From Burkholderia sp. Ax-1719 (GTDB lineage Bacteria; Pseudomonadota; Gammaproteobacteria; Burkholderiales; Burkholderiaceae), in NCBI RefSeq assembly GCF_011753055.1, contig NZ_VWWJ01000021.1, positions 89,227 to 153,226 on the forward strand: 64,000 nt of DNA. Reading direction: 5' to 3'. Shown one piece after another: positions 55,039 to 63,382 of the stretch (position 1 is its first letter; every line of letters starts with the position of its first letter). The notes beneath the pieces are model-generated. The model was not told the origin of the DNA and did no database searches. It saw only the letters and a program-made list of their open reading frames with translations. The translations under genes were made by a program, and so were the position numbers.

Positions 55039-55554
55039 ATGAGCCACGATCACGACCATGAGCACCCTCACGAACACGATCACGACCAGCCTGTGGACTG
55101 GCGCGAAAACGGCGTCAAGGTAATCCGCGGCGATCAACTCGACAGCAATACCGCGCAGACGCCCGGCATGAACCGCGCCGCCGCCATCAACGCGGCGCGC
55201 GTGGGCGCGCAGAAAATCTGGGCCGGCACCGTGACGATCCACCCGAACGCCAAAACCGGCGCGCATCACCACGGCGCACTGGAAAGCGTGATCTACGTGG
55301 TGCGCGGCCACGCGCGCATGCGCTGGGGCGAACATCTGGAATTTACCGCCGAAGCCGGGCCCGGCGACTTTATCTTCGTGCCGCCCTACGTACCGCACCA
55401 GGAAATCAACGCCAGCACCGACGATCCGCTCGAATGCGTGCTGGTGCGAAGCGACAACGAAGCCGTGGTCGTGAACCTGAACATCGACGCCGTCGAAGCG
55501 CCCGAAACGGTCTACTGGGTCGATCCGATCCATCGTCATCCTCACGATCACTGA
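55039..55554 (+). CDS. Cupin domain protein with His-rich N-terminus, 171 aa
   Basis: The first 16 residues read MSHDHDHEHPHEHDHD: eight His alternating with acidic residues. The cupin core follows, with GTVTIHPNAKTGAHHHGALESVIYVVRGHARMRWG at about 63-97 (metal motif 1: H-H-H...E) and FIFVPPYVPHQEIN near 116-129 (motif 2). The C-terminus RHPHDH is again His-rich. The core resembles cupins of unknown substrate. It is 23 bp ahead of a nickel/cobalt permease, which suggests the His tails bind Ni or Co. GAGGAGAC precedes ATG. Confidence 0.88.
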   Translation: MSHDHDHEHPHEHDHDQPVDWRENGVKVIRGDQLDSNTAQTPGMNRAAAINAARVGAQKIWAGTVTIHPNAKTGAHHHGALESVIYVVRGHARMRWGEHLEFTAEAGPGDFIFVPPYVPHQEINASTDDPLECVLVRSDNEAVVVNLNIDAVEAPETVYWVDPIHRHPHDH

Positions 55555-55577
55555 ATCGCTCCCCCCGTAAAAACAGC

Positions 55578-56615
55578 ATGACACCGACCGCCACGCCGCT
55601 GCGCCGCCGACTGATTCCGCTCTATGCCGTGCTGATCGCCGCGAATCTCGCGGCCTGGGCGTGGGCGCTGATCGCCTTTCGTCACTATCCGCTGCTGCTC
55701 GGCACCGCCCTGCTCGCCTATGGCTTCGGCCTGCGACATGCGGTGGACGCCGATCACATCGCCGCCATCGACGCCGTCACGCGCAAGCTCATGCAGCGCG
55801 GCCAGCAGCCGATCGGTGTGGGGCTCGCGTTTTCGCTCGGGCATTCGACCATCGTTGTCGCGGCGACGGTCGGCATCGCGCTTTCGGCGCTTACGCTGCA
55901 TGGGCGATTCGAGCAGTTCCACGAGATCGGCTCGACTATCGGCACTCTCGTGTCGTCGGGCTTTCTGCTGGTGCTCGCGGGCGTGAATCTGGTGATCCTG
56001 CGCGACGTCTGGCGGCGTTATCGCCAGGCCGGGCGCGCACCGGACGAGCACGCCGCGCAGCTTGCGGCGCAGGCCAGCGCGCCTGCCGGTCTGCTCTCGC
56101 GCGCACTGCGCCCGCTCTTCAGGCTCGTCACGAAAAGCTGGCACATGTATCCCGTCGGCGTGCTGTTTGGCCTGGGATTCGACACGGCGACGGAAATCGG
56201 TCTGCTGGCGATTGCCGCCGCCGAAGCGGGCAAGGGCCTGCCGATGTACTCGATCCTCGTGTTCCCGGCGCTCTTCACGGCGGGCATGACGCTGGTCGAT
56301 TCCACCGACAACGTGCTGATGGTCCATGCCTACGGCTGGGCGATGGACGACCCGCGCCGCAAGCTCTACTACAACGCCAGCATCACGTTTGTCTCCGCGC
56401 TGGTGGCGATCGTGATCGGCGGCGTGGAAGCCGTGGGCCTGATCGGCGACAAGCTCGGCGCGAGCGGCGGAGTGTGGGCGATCGCCAGCGATCTGAACGA
56501 CCGTTTCGGCGAGCTGGGATATGGGATCGTCGCGCTCTTCATCGCCTGCTGGATCGGCTCGGTGCTGTTCCATCGCTGGCGTCGCCCGGCGGTGAGCGCG
56601 GGCGGGCCGCTGTGA
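55578..56615 (+). CDS. Nickel/cobalt transporter, NiCoT family, 345 aa
   Basis: High-affinity Ni/Co uptake permease with eight predicted helices. Signature in helix II is LRHAVDADHIAAIDAVTRKLM at about 52-72 (H-x4-D-H); further motifs are LGHSTIVV near 90, FGLGFDTATEI near 197-207 and the T-L-V-D-S-T-D-N helix near 237. Resembles HoxN/NixA. No urease, hydrogenase or cobalamin genes lie in the window, so the metal's use is unknown. ATG 55578 lacks a good Shine-Dalgarno, so it may depend on coupling with the cupin gene. Confidence 0.93.
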   Translation: MTPTATPLRRRLIPLYAVLIAANLAAWAWALIAFRHYPLLLGTALLAYGFGLRHAVDADHIAAIDAVTRKLMQRGQQPIGVGLAFSLGHSTIVVAATVGIALSALTLHGRFEQFHEIGSTIGTLVSSGFLLVLAGVNLVILRDVWRRYRQAGRAPDEHAAQLAAQASAPAGLLSRALRPLFRLVTKSWHMYPVGVLFGLGFDTATEIGLLAIAAAEAGKGLPMYSILVFPALFTAGMTLVDSTDNVLMVHAYGWAMDDPRRKLYYNASITFVSALVAIVIGGVEAVGLIGDKLGASGGVWAIASDLNDRFGELGYGIVALFIACWIGSVLFHRWRRPAVSAGGPL

Positions 56616-56776
56616 TTTTTCCCTTGCGATAGCGGACGACCGCGCCGCTTTCGCAGCGTCTTGCGCAACGGCACAGCCACAGGCTGACAAACCGCGCGCC
56701 GCCCCTGCCCGCGCTCGCGCCAGAGCGCAACCCCGCACAACCCTGGGCCTCGTGCCGATCTCCGAAAACGCGTAAA

Positions 56777-56789
56777 CTGGTCCGACCAG
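56777..56789. promoter_or_regulatory. FadR-type (GntR family) operator upstream of the peptide ABC operon
   Basis: CTGGTC-C-GACCAG, a perfect 6-1-6 inverted repeat preceded by AA. It matches the E. coli FadR core AACTGGTCnGACC. It overlaps a possible -10 (TAAACT) and lies about 100 bp before the binding-protein gene. The regulator is not in the window. Confidence 0.6.
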
Positions 56790-56889
56790 GTCTCAAACGT
56801 CGTCCGCCGCACCGCATGCCGCCGTCGTGGCTGCTTCCCTACCTGAAGCCGCCGCGCCCATTCACGGAACCGCACGGAATCTCGCGCCG

Positions 56890-58605
56890 ATGAAACGTCC
56901 GCAGTCCCGCTCTTCCCGCCCGCTTGCGCACGCCAGCGCACCGTCCAGCCTCGAAAACCCGCGTCTTGAACCGCTGCGCCGCGTCGCAGGGGACTACGGC
57001 AACCACGCCATCGACGAATTGCTCGCCGGTCGCCTCACACGCCGCGAACTGCTGCGCTTTGCGAGCGTACTCGGCCTGTCGAGTCTCGCGTTGGCGGGCG
57101 GCGGCTTGATCGCGCCGCAGAACGCCCGCGCCCAGGCCGCGGGCAAACCTGGCAACCAGACCATCCGCGTCGCCCATCTGATGCCGGCGGGCGCCGTCGA
57201 TCCGCTCACGGTCACCGATGCCGGCGCGCTGTGTCTCCTGAACCAGACCGGCGAATTCCTCGCCAACGACGACGCTGACGGCCATCTGCAACCCGCGCTC
57301 GCCCTGTCCTGGCAGCCCAACGACAAGGCCGACGTCTGGACCTTCAAGCTGCGCCCTGGCGTCAAATTCCACGATGGCCAGCCGTTCGGCGCAAAGGACG
57401 TGGTGGCCACGTTCGACCGCCTCGCCGACCCGGCCAGCGGCTCGGCGGCGCTCTCGGTCCTCAAGGGCGTGCTCTCGAAAGGCGGCACGAAGCTCGTCGA
57501 CGAACACACCGTCGCGTTTCATCTGGATGCGCCCAACGGCAACTTCCCCTACTACGTCTCGTCGGACAACTACAACGCCGTGCTGCTGCCCGCGAATTAC
57601 GCTGGCAACTACGAGAAAAGCTTTATCGGCACCGGCCCGTTCAAGCTCGAAAAGTTCGAAGCGCGGCGCGGCGCGAGCTTCGTGCGCCACGACGGCTACT
57701 GGGGCGACAAGGCGCTGCCCGAACGCGTGCAGTTCGCCTTCTACGCCGACGAGCAGGCGCAGATTCTCGCGCTGCAAGGCCGACAGGCCGACGTGATGGG
57801 CACCTTCACCGTGCAGGGCGGCATCGGCATTCTCAACAATCCGGATTTCAAGGTGATCGGCGTGCGTTCGAGCGCGCATCGCCAGATTCACATGCGCAAC
57901 GACGTCGCGCAATTCAAGGACAAGCGCGTGCGCCAGGCGCTGGCGCTCGCACTCGATCGCGACGTGATGGTGCGCGGCCTCTTCAAGGGCCGCGCCGTGG
58001 TGGGCAACGACAGCCCGTTCGCGCCAATCTTCCCGTCGACGGCCACGACCGTGCCGCAACGCAAGGTCGATCTGGCGAAGGCGCGTCAATTGCTCGCGCA
58101 GGCGGGCGTGGCCAACGGCTTCGACGCGACGCTCACGACCGAGAAGTACATGGAGATTCCCGATCTGGCCGTGGTCGTGCAGAACGCGGCCAAGGCGATC
58201 GGCGTGCGCATCACGCTGAAAGTGGAGAGCCAGTCGCAGTACTACGGCGCGGGCACCTACGGCAAATCGGACTGGCTCGACGCGCCGCTGGGTATCACCG
58301 ATTACGGCCATCGCGGCGTGCCGAACGTATTCCTCAACGCGCCGCTCACAAGCGGCGGCACGTGGAACGCAGCGCATTTCCGCAATCCGCAGTACGACAA
58401 GCTGGTCGCGCAATTCGTGGCGACGCTCGACGTCGCCGCGCAAAAGCAGGTGTCCGCGCAGATCCAGACGCTGCTGCTCGACGAAACGCCCATGATCATC
58501 CCGTACTTCTACGATCAGTTGATCGCGCAAAGCACGAAGCTCTCGGGCGTGCACTTCACGGCGCTCGCGCAGTTGTACTTCGACCGCGCCACGCTTTCGG
58601 GCTGA
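56890..58605 (+). CDS. ABC transporter substrate-binding protein, peptide/nickel type (SBP_bac_5), 571 aa
   Basis: Periplasmic receptor of the DppA/OppA class. An unusual N-terminal stretch of about 50 residues precedes a twin-arginine-like signal LTRRELLRFASVLGLSSLALAGGG (about 48-72). The mature protein has the family hallmarks: WTFKLRPGVKFHDGQPFGAKDVVATFDRLADP near 150-181, GTGPFKLEKFEARRGASFVRHDGYWG near 243-268, and DKRVRQALALALDRDVMVRGLFKG near 345. Ligand could be peptides, nickel or another compound. Start ATG 56890; a GTG at 56827 is an alternative. First gene of a four-gene operon. Confidence 0.9.
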   Translation: MKRPQSRSSRPLAHASAPSSLENPRLEPLRRVAGDYGNHAIDELLAGRLTRRELLRFASVLGLSSLALAGGGLIAPQNARAQAAGKPGNQTIRVAHLMPAGAVDPLTVTDAGALCLLNQTGEFLANDDADGHLQPALALSWQPNDKADVWTFKLRPGVKFHDGQPFGAKDVVATFDRLADPASGSAALSVLKGVLSKGGTKLVDEHTVAFHLDAPNGNFPYYVSSDNYNAVLLPANYAGNYEKSFIGTGPFKLEKFEARRGASFVRHDGYWGDKALPERVQFAFYADEQAQILALQGRQADVMGTFTVQGGIGILNNPDFKVIGVRSSAHRQIHMRNDVAQFKDKRVRQALALALDRDVMVRGLFKGRAVVGNDSPFAPIFPSTATTVPQRKVDLAKARQLLAQAGVANGFDATLTTEKYMEIPDLAVVVQNAAKAIGVRITLKVESQSQYYGAGTYGKSDWLDAPLGITDYGHRGVPNVFLNAPLTSGGTWNAAHFRNPQYDKLVAQFVATLDVAAQKQVSAQIQTLLLDETPMIIPYFYDQLIAQSTKLSGVHFTALAQLYFDRATLSG

Positions 58606-58640
58606 GCGCGGGCTGACTCACGGCGTCGAAGAAACCGCGC

Positions 58641-59663
58641 ATGGCCACTGAGCTGACGAGACCGCCCCACCTCCCTCGCCGTGCACCGCGCCAGCGCCTG
58701 GGCAGCGGCGCGGCGCGCTTTCTCGCGCAACGCGCCGCGTGGGCGCTGTTCACGCTGTGGCTGCTCTCCGTGCTGGTGTTCGCGGGCGGCCAGCTGCTGC
58801 CCGGCGACATCGGCCGCGCGGTGCTGGGGCCACTCGCCGATGCCCGCGCCGTGGCCGCGCTCAACCACCAGTTGGGCGCGGACCGCCCGCTGCTCGATCA
58901 ATACGGCGGCTGGATCGGCCATGCGCTGCGCGGCGACTTCGGCACGTCGTGGACCTTCCGCCAACCCGTCGCGCCGATGGTCGGCGACGCCCTGCTGCAA
59001 ACGGCAAAGCTCGGCTTTCTGGCGTTTATCGTGGTGGTGCCGCTTGGCATCGGCGGCGGCGTGTGGGCGGCGCTCAACGGCGGGCGCTGGCTCGATCGCC
59101 TCATCAGCACGCTCGGGCTATGCGCGAGCGCGGTGCCGGAATTCGTTTCGTCGATTGCGCTGATTCTCGTGTTCGGCGTGTGGCTGCGCTGGCTGCCGAT
59201 CGAAGCCGTCGCGCCGCCCGATGCGGGCGTGTTCGAAACGCTGCGCCATCTGGTGCTGCCCGTGCTGCCGCTCGTGCTGGTGTTCTTCGGCTATCTCGCC
59301 CGCATCGCGCGAGCGGGCATGCTCGAAGCGCTCGACGCCGATTACACCCGCACCGCCATCCTCAAAGGGCTGCCGCGCCATACCGTGATCGTGCGCCACG
59401 TGCTGCGCAATGCGCTGCTGCCCAGCGTCACGGTGGCGGCTACGCAGCTCGGCTATCTGATCGGCGGGCTGGTGGTGGTGGAGTCGCTGTTCCGCTATCC
59501 GGGCATCGGCTCGCTGATCTACAACGCGGCCAAGGCGAAGGACTTTCCGCTGCTCGAAGCGGGCGTGCTGACGGTGGGCCTCGTCTATACGCTTGCGAAT
59601 CTGGCGGCCGATCTGCTGCACGCGCTGTTCGATCCGCGCCTGCGCAATCCTTCCGGCCGATGA
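58641..59663 (+). CDS. ABC transporter permease (DppB-like), 340 aa
   Basis: First membrane subunit of the importer. A basic N-terminal tail of about 35 residues, then TM1 and the DppB-type periplasmic segment GDIGRAVLGPLADARAVAALNHQLGADRPLLDQY (about 56-90). The EAA-like cytoplasmic loop is EALDADYTRTAILKGLPRHTVIVRHVLRNALLPSV (about 231-265), which contacts the ATPase. Ends in ...DPRLRNPSGR, the usual DppB tail. 35 bp after the binding-protein gene. Confidence 0.92.
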   Translation: MATELTRPPHLPRRAPRQRLGSGAARFLAQRAAWALFTLWLLSVLVFAGGQLLPGDIGRAVLGPLADARAVAALNHQLGADRPLLDQYGGWIGHALRGDFGTSWTFRQPVAPMVGDALLQTAKLGFLAFIVVVPLGIGGGVWAALNGGRWLDRLISTLGLCASAVPEFVSSIALILVFGVWLRWLPIEAVAPPDAGVFETLRHLVLPVLPLVLVFFGYLARIARAGMLEALDADYTRTAILKGLPRHTVIVRHVLRNALLPSVTVAATQLGYLIGGLVVVESLFRYPGIGSLIYNAAKAKDFPLLEAGVLTVGLVYTLANLAADLLHALFDPRLRNPSGR

Positions 59664-59690
59664 AGGTCGATCAATGTCGATAAGCGCCCC

Positions 59691-60593
59691 ATGACCGATA
59701 CGGCCTCCGAAACGATCAGCGATGACGCGGCGCACGCGCCCTCGCACGAGCCATCGCACGAACCATCGCGCTTCGCGGCAACGCTGCGCCTGCTGCTGCG
59801 CTCGCCCACCTTCGTGGTGGGTGCGCTGATCCTGCTCGCGTGGATCGTCTGCGCGATTGCGGGTGCGTGGATCGCGCCGTACGACGCCTACGCTTCCGAT
59901 CCGCTCAGCTCGCTGCTGCCGCCCGATCACACGCATTGGTGCGGCACCGATCAGCTTGGCCGCGACATCTGCTCGCGTGTGATCGTCGGCGCACGCGACA
60001 TTCTCACGATCGCGCCGCTCGCCACCTTGACCGGCACGCTCGCGGGTGCGGCGCTTGGCCTACTTACCGGCTATCTGGAAGGCTGGGGCGGCACGCTGGT
60101 CGCGCGCGCGCTCGACGCCGTGCTGGCGCTGCCGCTCGTGATCGTCGCCCTGCTGGTGCTCGCGGCTGTGGGCGCATCGAATCTCGCCGTGGTGCTGGTG
60201 ATCGGCATCACCTTCGCGCCGCTGGTCGCGCGCACGGTGCGCGCCGCGGTGCTGGCCGAACGTCATCTCGACTACGTGGCGGCGGCGCGCCTGCGCGGCG
60301 AGCGCGCGCTCTACGTGATGTTCGCGGAGATCCTGCCCAACGTCTGGCCGCCCATCGTCGTCGAGGCCACCGTGCGGCTGGGCTACGCGATCTTCGCGGT
60401 CGCAACGCTGTCGTTTCTCGGCTTCGGCATCCAGCCGCCTTCCGCCGACTGGGGACTTGCACTGGCGGAGTCGTACGCGCTGCTCGCGGGCGGCGCGTGG
60501 TGGACCGTGGCGTTCGATGCGCTCGCCATCGCCTCGCTGGTGGTCGCCGCCAATCTGATCGCCGATAGCCTGCGCGAGGTGCTTGAAACATGA
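59691..60593 (+). CDS. ABC transporter permease (DppC-like), 300 aa
   Basis: Second membrane subunit. Residues 1-30 contain the direct repeat HEPSHEPS. Then TM1 with ILLAWIVCAIAGAWIAPYD, the DppC motif HWCGTDQLGRDICSRVIVGARDIL at about 83-106, and the EAA loop LRGERALYVMFAEILPNVWPPIVVEATVRLGYAIF near 203-237. The extended N-terminus is more hydrophilic than usual. It ends eight bases before the ATPase ATG. Confidence 0.92.
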   Translation: MTDTASETISDDAAHAPSHEPSHEPSRFAATLRLLLRSPTFVVGALILLAWIVCAIAGAWIAPYDAYASDPLSSLLPPDHTHWCGTDQLGRDICSRVIVGARDILTIAPLATLTGTLAGAALGLLTGYLEGWGGTLVARALDAVLALPLVIVALLVLAAVGASNLAVVLVIGITFAPLVARTVRAAVLAERHLDYVAAARLRGERALYVMFAEILPNVWPPIVVEATVRLGYAIFAVATLSFLGFGIQPPSADWGLALAESYALLAGGAWWTVAFDALAIASLVVAANLIADSLREVLET

Positions 60594-60600
60594 GCGAAAC

Positions 60601-62841
60601 ATGAACGCCGGCACCGCCCGCGGCCCCGCTCTCGCCACCTTCAGCGCCCCGCGCGCCGACGATGCGCTCGCGCTCGTCGGCCTGACGGTGTCGTACCGCG
60701 TGCGCGGGCGCGATCGCGACGTGCTCACCGACGTCTCGCTGCGCATCAAACGCGGCGAAGCCTTTGGGCTCGTCGGCGAATCGGGCTGCGGCAAATCGAC
60801 GGTGGCGCTGGCCGTGCTGCGCTATCTCGCCCACAACGGCCGCGTGAAATCCGGCCGCATCGCCATCGGCGGCGAGGACGTGCTCAAGCTCAATCGCGAA
60901 GGCTTGCGTCTGCTGCGCGCGCACAAGGTCTCGATGGTCTATCAGGATCCGGCGAGCGCGCTCAACCCGACGCTCACCATCGCGCGGCAGCTCAGCGAGG
61001 CCTTCGAAGCCGCGGGTGCGAGCGCCACCGACGCGCTCGCTCAGGCGCACGCGATGCTCGCCCGCGTGCGCATTGCCGATCCCGCGCGCGTGATGGCGAG
61101 CTGGCCGCATCAGCTTTCGGGCGGCATGCAGCAGCGCGTGGTGATCGCGATGGCGCTGGCCTCGAACCCCACCCTGCTGATTCTCGACGAACCCACCACC
61201 GGCCTCGACGCCACCGTCGAAGCCGAAGTGCTCGCGCTCGTCGCGCAGTTGCGTGCGGAACTCGGCATGGCGGTGCTGCTCATCAGCCACGATCTGGGCG
61301 TGATCGCGCGCATGTGCGAGCGCGTGGGCGTGCTTTACGCGGGGCGTCTGGTGGAAGAAGGCGCGACGCAGGATGTGTTCGCTCGCGCGCGCCATCCGTA
61401 CACGGTGGGTTTGTTGCGCTGCCTGCCCGCGCCAGGTCGCACCAAAGCGCACGGCACGCTCGATACGATTGCGGGCGAACTGCCCGCGCCGGGCACGCTC
61501 ACGCACGGCTGCGTCTACGCGCCGCGCTGCCGCATGGCCGACGCGCGCTGCCGCGAGCATGCGCCGCCGCCGCATCGCATGGAAGCGCCGCATGGCGAGC
61601 AGATGGCGCGTTGCCACTACCACGAACGCGCCATCGACCTGCCCGCAGCGGACGCGGCGAATACAAGCGATATCGATACATTCGATGCGCGCGCAAGCGC
61701 ACAGAGCGCCACGCACCCAACCGAAGCGGCCAGACAAGACGCCATACAACAGACAAACGAACAAACAGACAAAACGCCTGTGGCAAGCGGGCAGCGCGCC
61801 GCGCCCATCGTGCTGCGCGCGGCCCATCTTTCGCTGACCTTCGGTCACGGCGCGCGATCCTGGCGCGTGCTCAACGATGTCTCGCTCGCCTTGCGTGCGG
61901 GCGAAACGCTCGGGCTTGTCGGTGAATCGGGCAGCGGCAAGACGACACTCGCAAAGCTCCTGCTAGGGGTACATAGCGCCGATGCGGGCGGCACGATCGA
62001 ACTCGACGGCCAGCCGCTTTCGGCACGTCTTGCACAGCGCCATGCCCGCGCATTGCGCGCGCTGCGCATCGTGTTCCAGCATCCCGATGCCTCGCTCAAC
62101 CGCGCGTTGCCCGTGAAGCGGCTGGTTGGCCGCGCCCTCGTGCGTGCCGAAGGCGAAGGCTCTGCAACGAGCACGAGCGCCGACCCCACGCCTCGCGTCG
62201 CCAGTCTGCTCGACGCCGTGCGCGTGCCCCTGCGCTATCTCAACGCGCGTGCCCGGCAGCTTTCGGGCGGCCTCAAACAGCGCGTGGCGATTGCCCAGGC
62301 CTTCGCGGGCGAGCCGCGCGTGGTGATCTGCGACGAGCCGACCTCGGCGCTCGATGTCTCGGTGCAAGCGGCGATCCTGAACCTGCTCGCGCGTCTGCAA
62401 CGCGAGCGCGGCGTGAGCTATCTCTTCATCTCGCATGATCTTGAGGTGGTGCGCTATCTCGCGGATCGCGTGATGGTGCTCTACGCGGGCCATGTGCTGG
62501 AAAGCGGTCCGGCGAGCGCGGTGCTCGGCGGCCCTTGCCATCCTTACACCGAAATGTTGCTCAACGCCGGCAAGGCGACGTCGAGCGATCCGGCGCGCAG
62601 CAGCGCCACGATCGCCACGATAGCCGCGGCACATTCAAGCACGGGCTGCGTGTTCAGCGGCCGCTGCCCGCGCAAGCTCGGCGCGATCTGCGACGAGAGC
62701 GCTCCACCCTTCGATGCCGATGACCGTACCGATGGCGACGGCCATCGCATCCGCTGCCATATCCCCGCCGCCGAACTACGCGAATTGCAGCGCGGGCTCA
62801 GTGTGGCATCGGGCGATTCGTCAGACACACAGAAGGTCTGA
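60601..62841 (+). CDS. Fused dual ABC ATPase (DppD-DppF type), 746 aa
   Basis: Two complete nucleotide-binding domains in one chain. Domain 1: Walker A GESGCGKST at 59-67, signature LSGGMQQR near 173, Walker B LLILDEPTTGLD, then the oligopeptide-type Cys motif CVYAPRCRMADARC near 308. A hydrophilic linker spans about 340-395. Domain 2: Walker A GESGSGKTT near 443, LSGGLKQR near 555, VVICDEPTSALD, and its own Cys motif CVFSGRCPRKLGAIC near 684. Normally two genes; the fusion gives a fixed heterodimer. ATG 60601; a TTG at 60583 overlapping the permease is also possible. Confidence 0.9.
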   Translation: MNAGTARGPALATFSAPRADDALALVGLTVSYRVRGRDRDVLTDVSLRIKRGEAFGLVGESGCGKSTVALAVLRYLAHNGRVKSGRIAIGGEDVLKLNREGLRLLRAHKVSMVYQDPASALNPTLTIARQLSEAFEAAGASATDALAQAHAMLARVRIADPARVMASWPHQLSGGMQQRVVIAMALASNPTLLILDEPTTGLDATVEAEVLALVAQLRAELGMAVLLISHDLGVIARMCERVGVLYAGRLVEEGATQDVFARARHPYTVGLLRCLPAPGRTKAHGTLDTIAGELPAPGTLTHGCVYAPRCRMADARCREHAPPPHRMEAPHGEQMARCHYHERAIDLPAADAANTSDIDTFDARASAQSATHPTEAARQDAIQQTNEQTDKTPVASGQRAAPIVLRAAHLSLTFGHGARSWRVLNDVSLALRAGETLGLVGESGSGKTTLAKLLLGVHSADAGGTIELDGQPLSARLAQRHARALRALRIVFQHPDASLNRALPVKRLVGRALVRAEGEGSATSTSADPTPRVASLLDAVRVPLRYLNARARQLSGGLKQRVAIAQAFAGEPRVVICDEPTSALDVSVQAAILNLLARLQRERGVSYLFISHDLEVVRYLADRVMVLYAGHVLESGPASAVLGGPCHPYTEMLLNAGKATSSDPARSSATIATIAAAHSSTGCVFSGRCPRKLGAICDESAPPFDADDRTDGDGHRIRCHIPAAELRELQRGLSVASGDSSDTQKV

Positions 62842-63382
62842 CGAAACCCGCCTGCGGAAACTCGTTGCGTTGTCCGCGTTTGAAACGGATTTCGACATTC
62901 CGCACTGACACGTTTCATCGCCGAAACGTTTTCAGCGATTTTTCCTGCGCCAGCACCATAGGTGAATTGTAAAGTCCCCTACCTACGGCCTTTTGCGGCC
63001 GATGGCACAGAACTCGCTATATCGATACCAGGCATCCGGTCGCCGCCTGACGACGGCTCAGGGCGTGTAAGCGCCCTGCATCGAACCAGGCGAACGGATG
63101 ACCGGACGCACGACGCGCTTGCTTTCTGCCGCTCCGCCATCGGGCTGACGACAATCGGCAAGGACTCCTGCACAAACCGGTCATCCGATGCGAAGCCGGC
63201 CGTGTGCCTCGTGTACCGCTCCAACTGGCATGACATGGCGCTCCCACGATATGGAGCGCACACCGGCGCAAAGCGGATCCAGCCTGACGGGGGTCGGCGT
63301 TGACGCAGTTACTGCGCGACGTCAGACACAAGGCGCAAGAGAAGCGAAGCGGACACGCGCCATCGCTTCCCGGGAGGACGTC
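62842..63382. other. 540-bp intergenic region
   Basis: After the ABC operon there is a possible terminator at 62910-62932. The remainder has open frames with no ribosome-binding sites or recognisable protein sequence and presumably carries the promoter of the next gene. Confidence 0.5.
62910..62932 (+). terminator. Possible terminator of the peptide ABC operon
   Basis: ACGTTTC-ATCGCC-GAAACGT followed by TTT, about 70 bases past the stop. The stem is only seven pairs. Confidence 0.5.
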
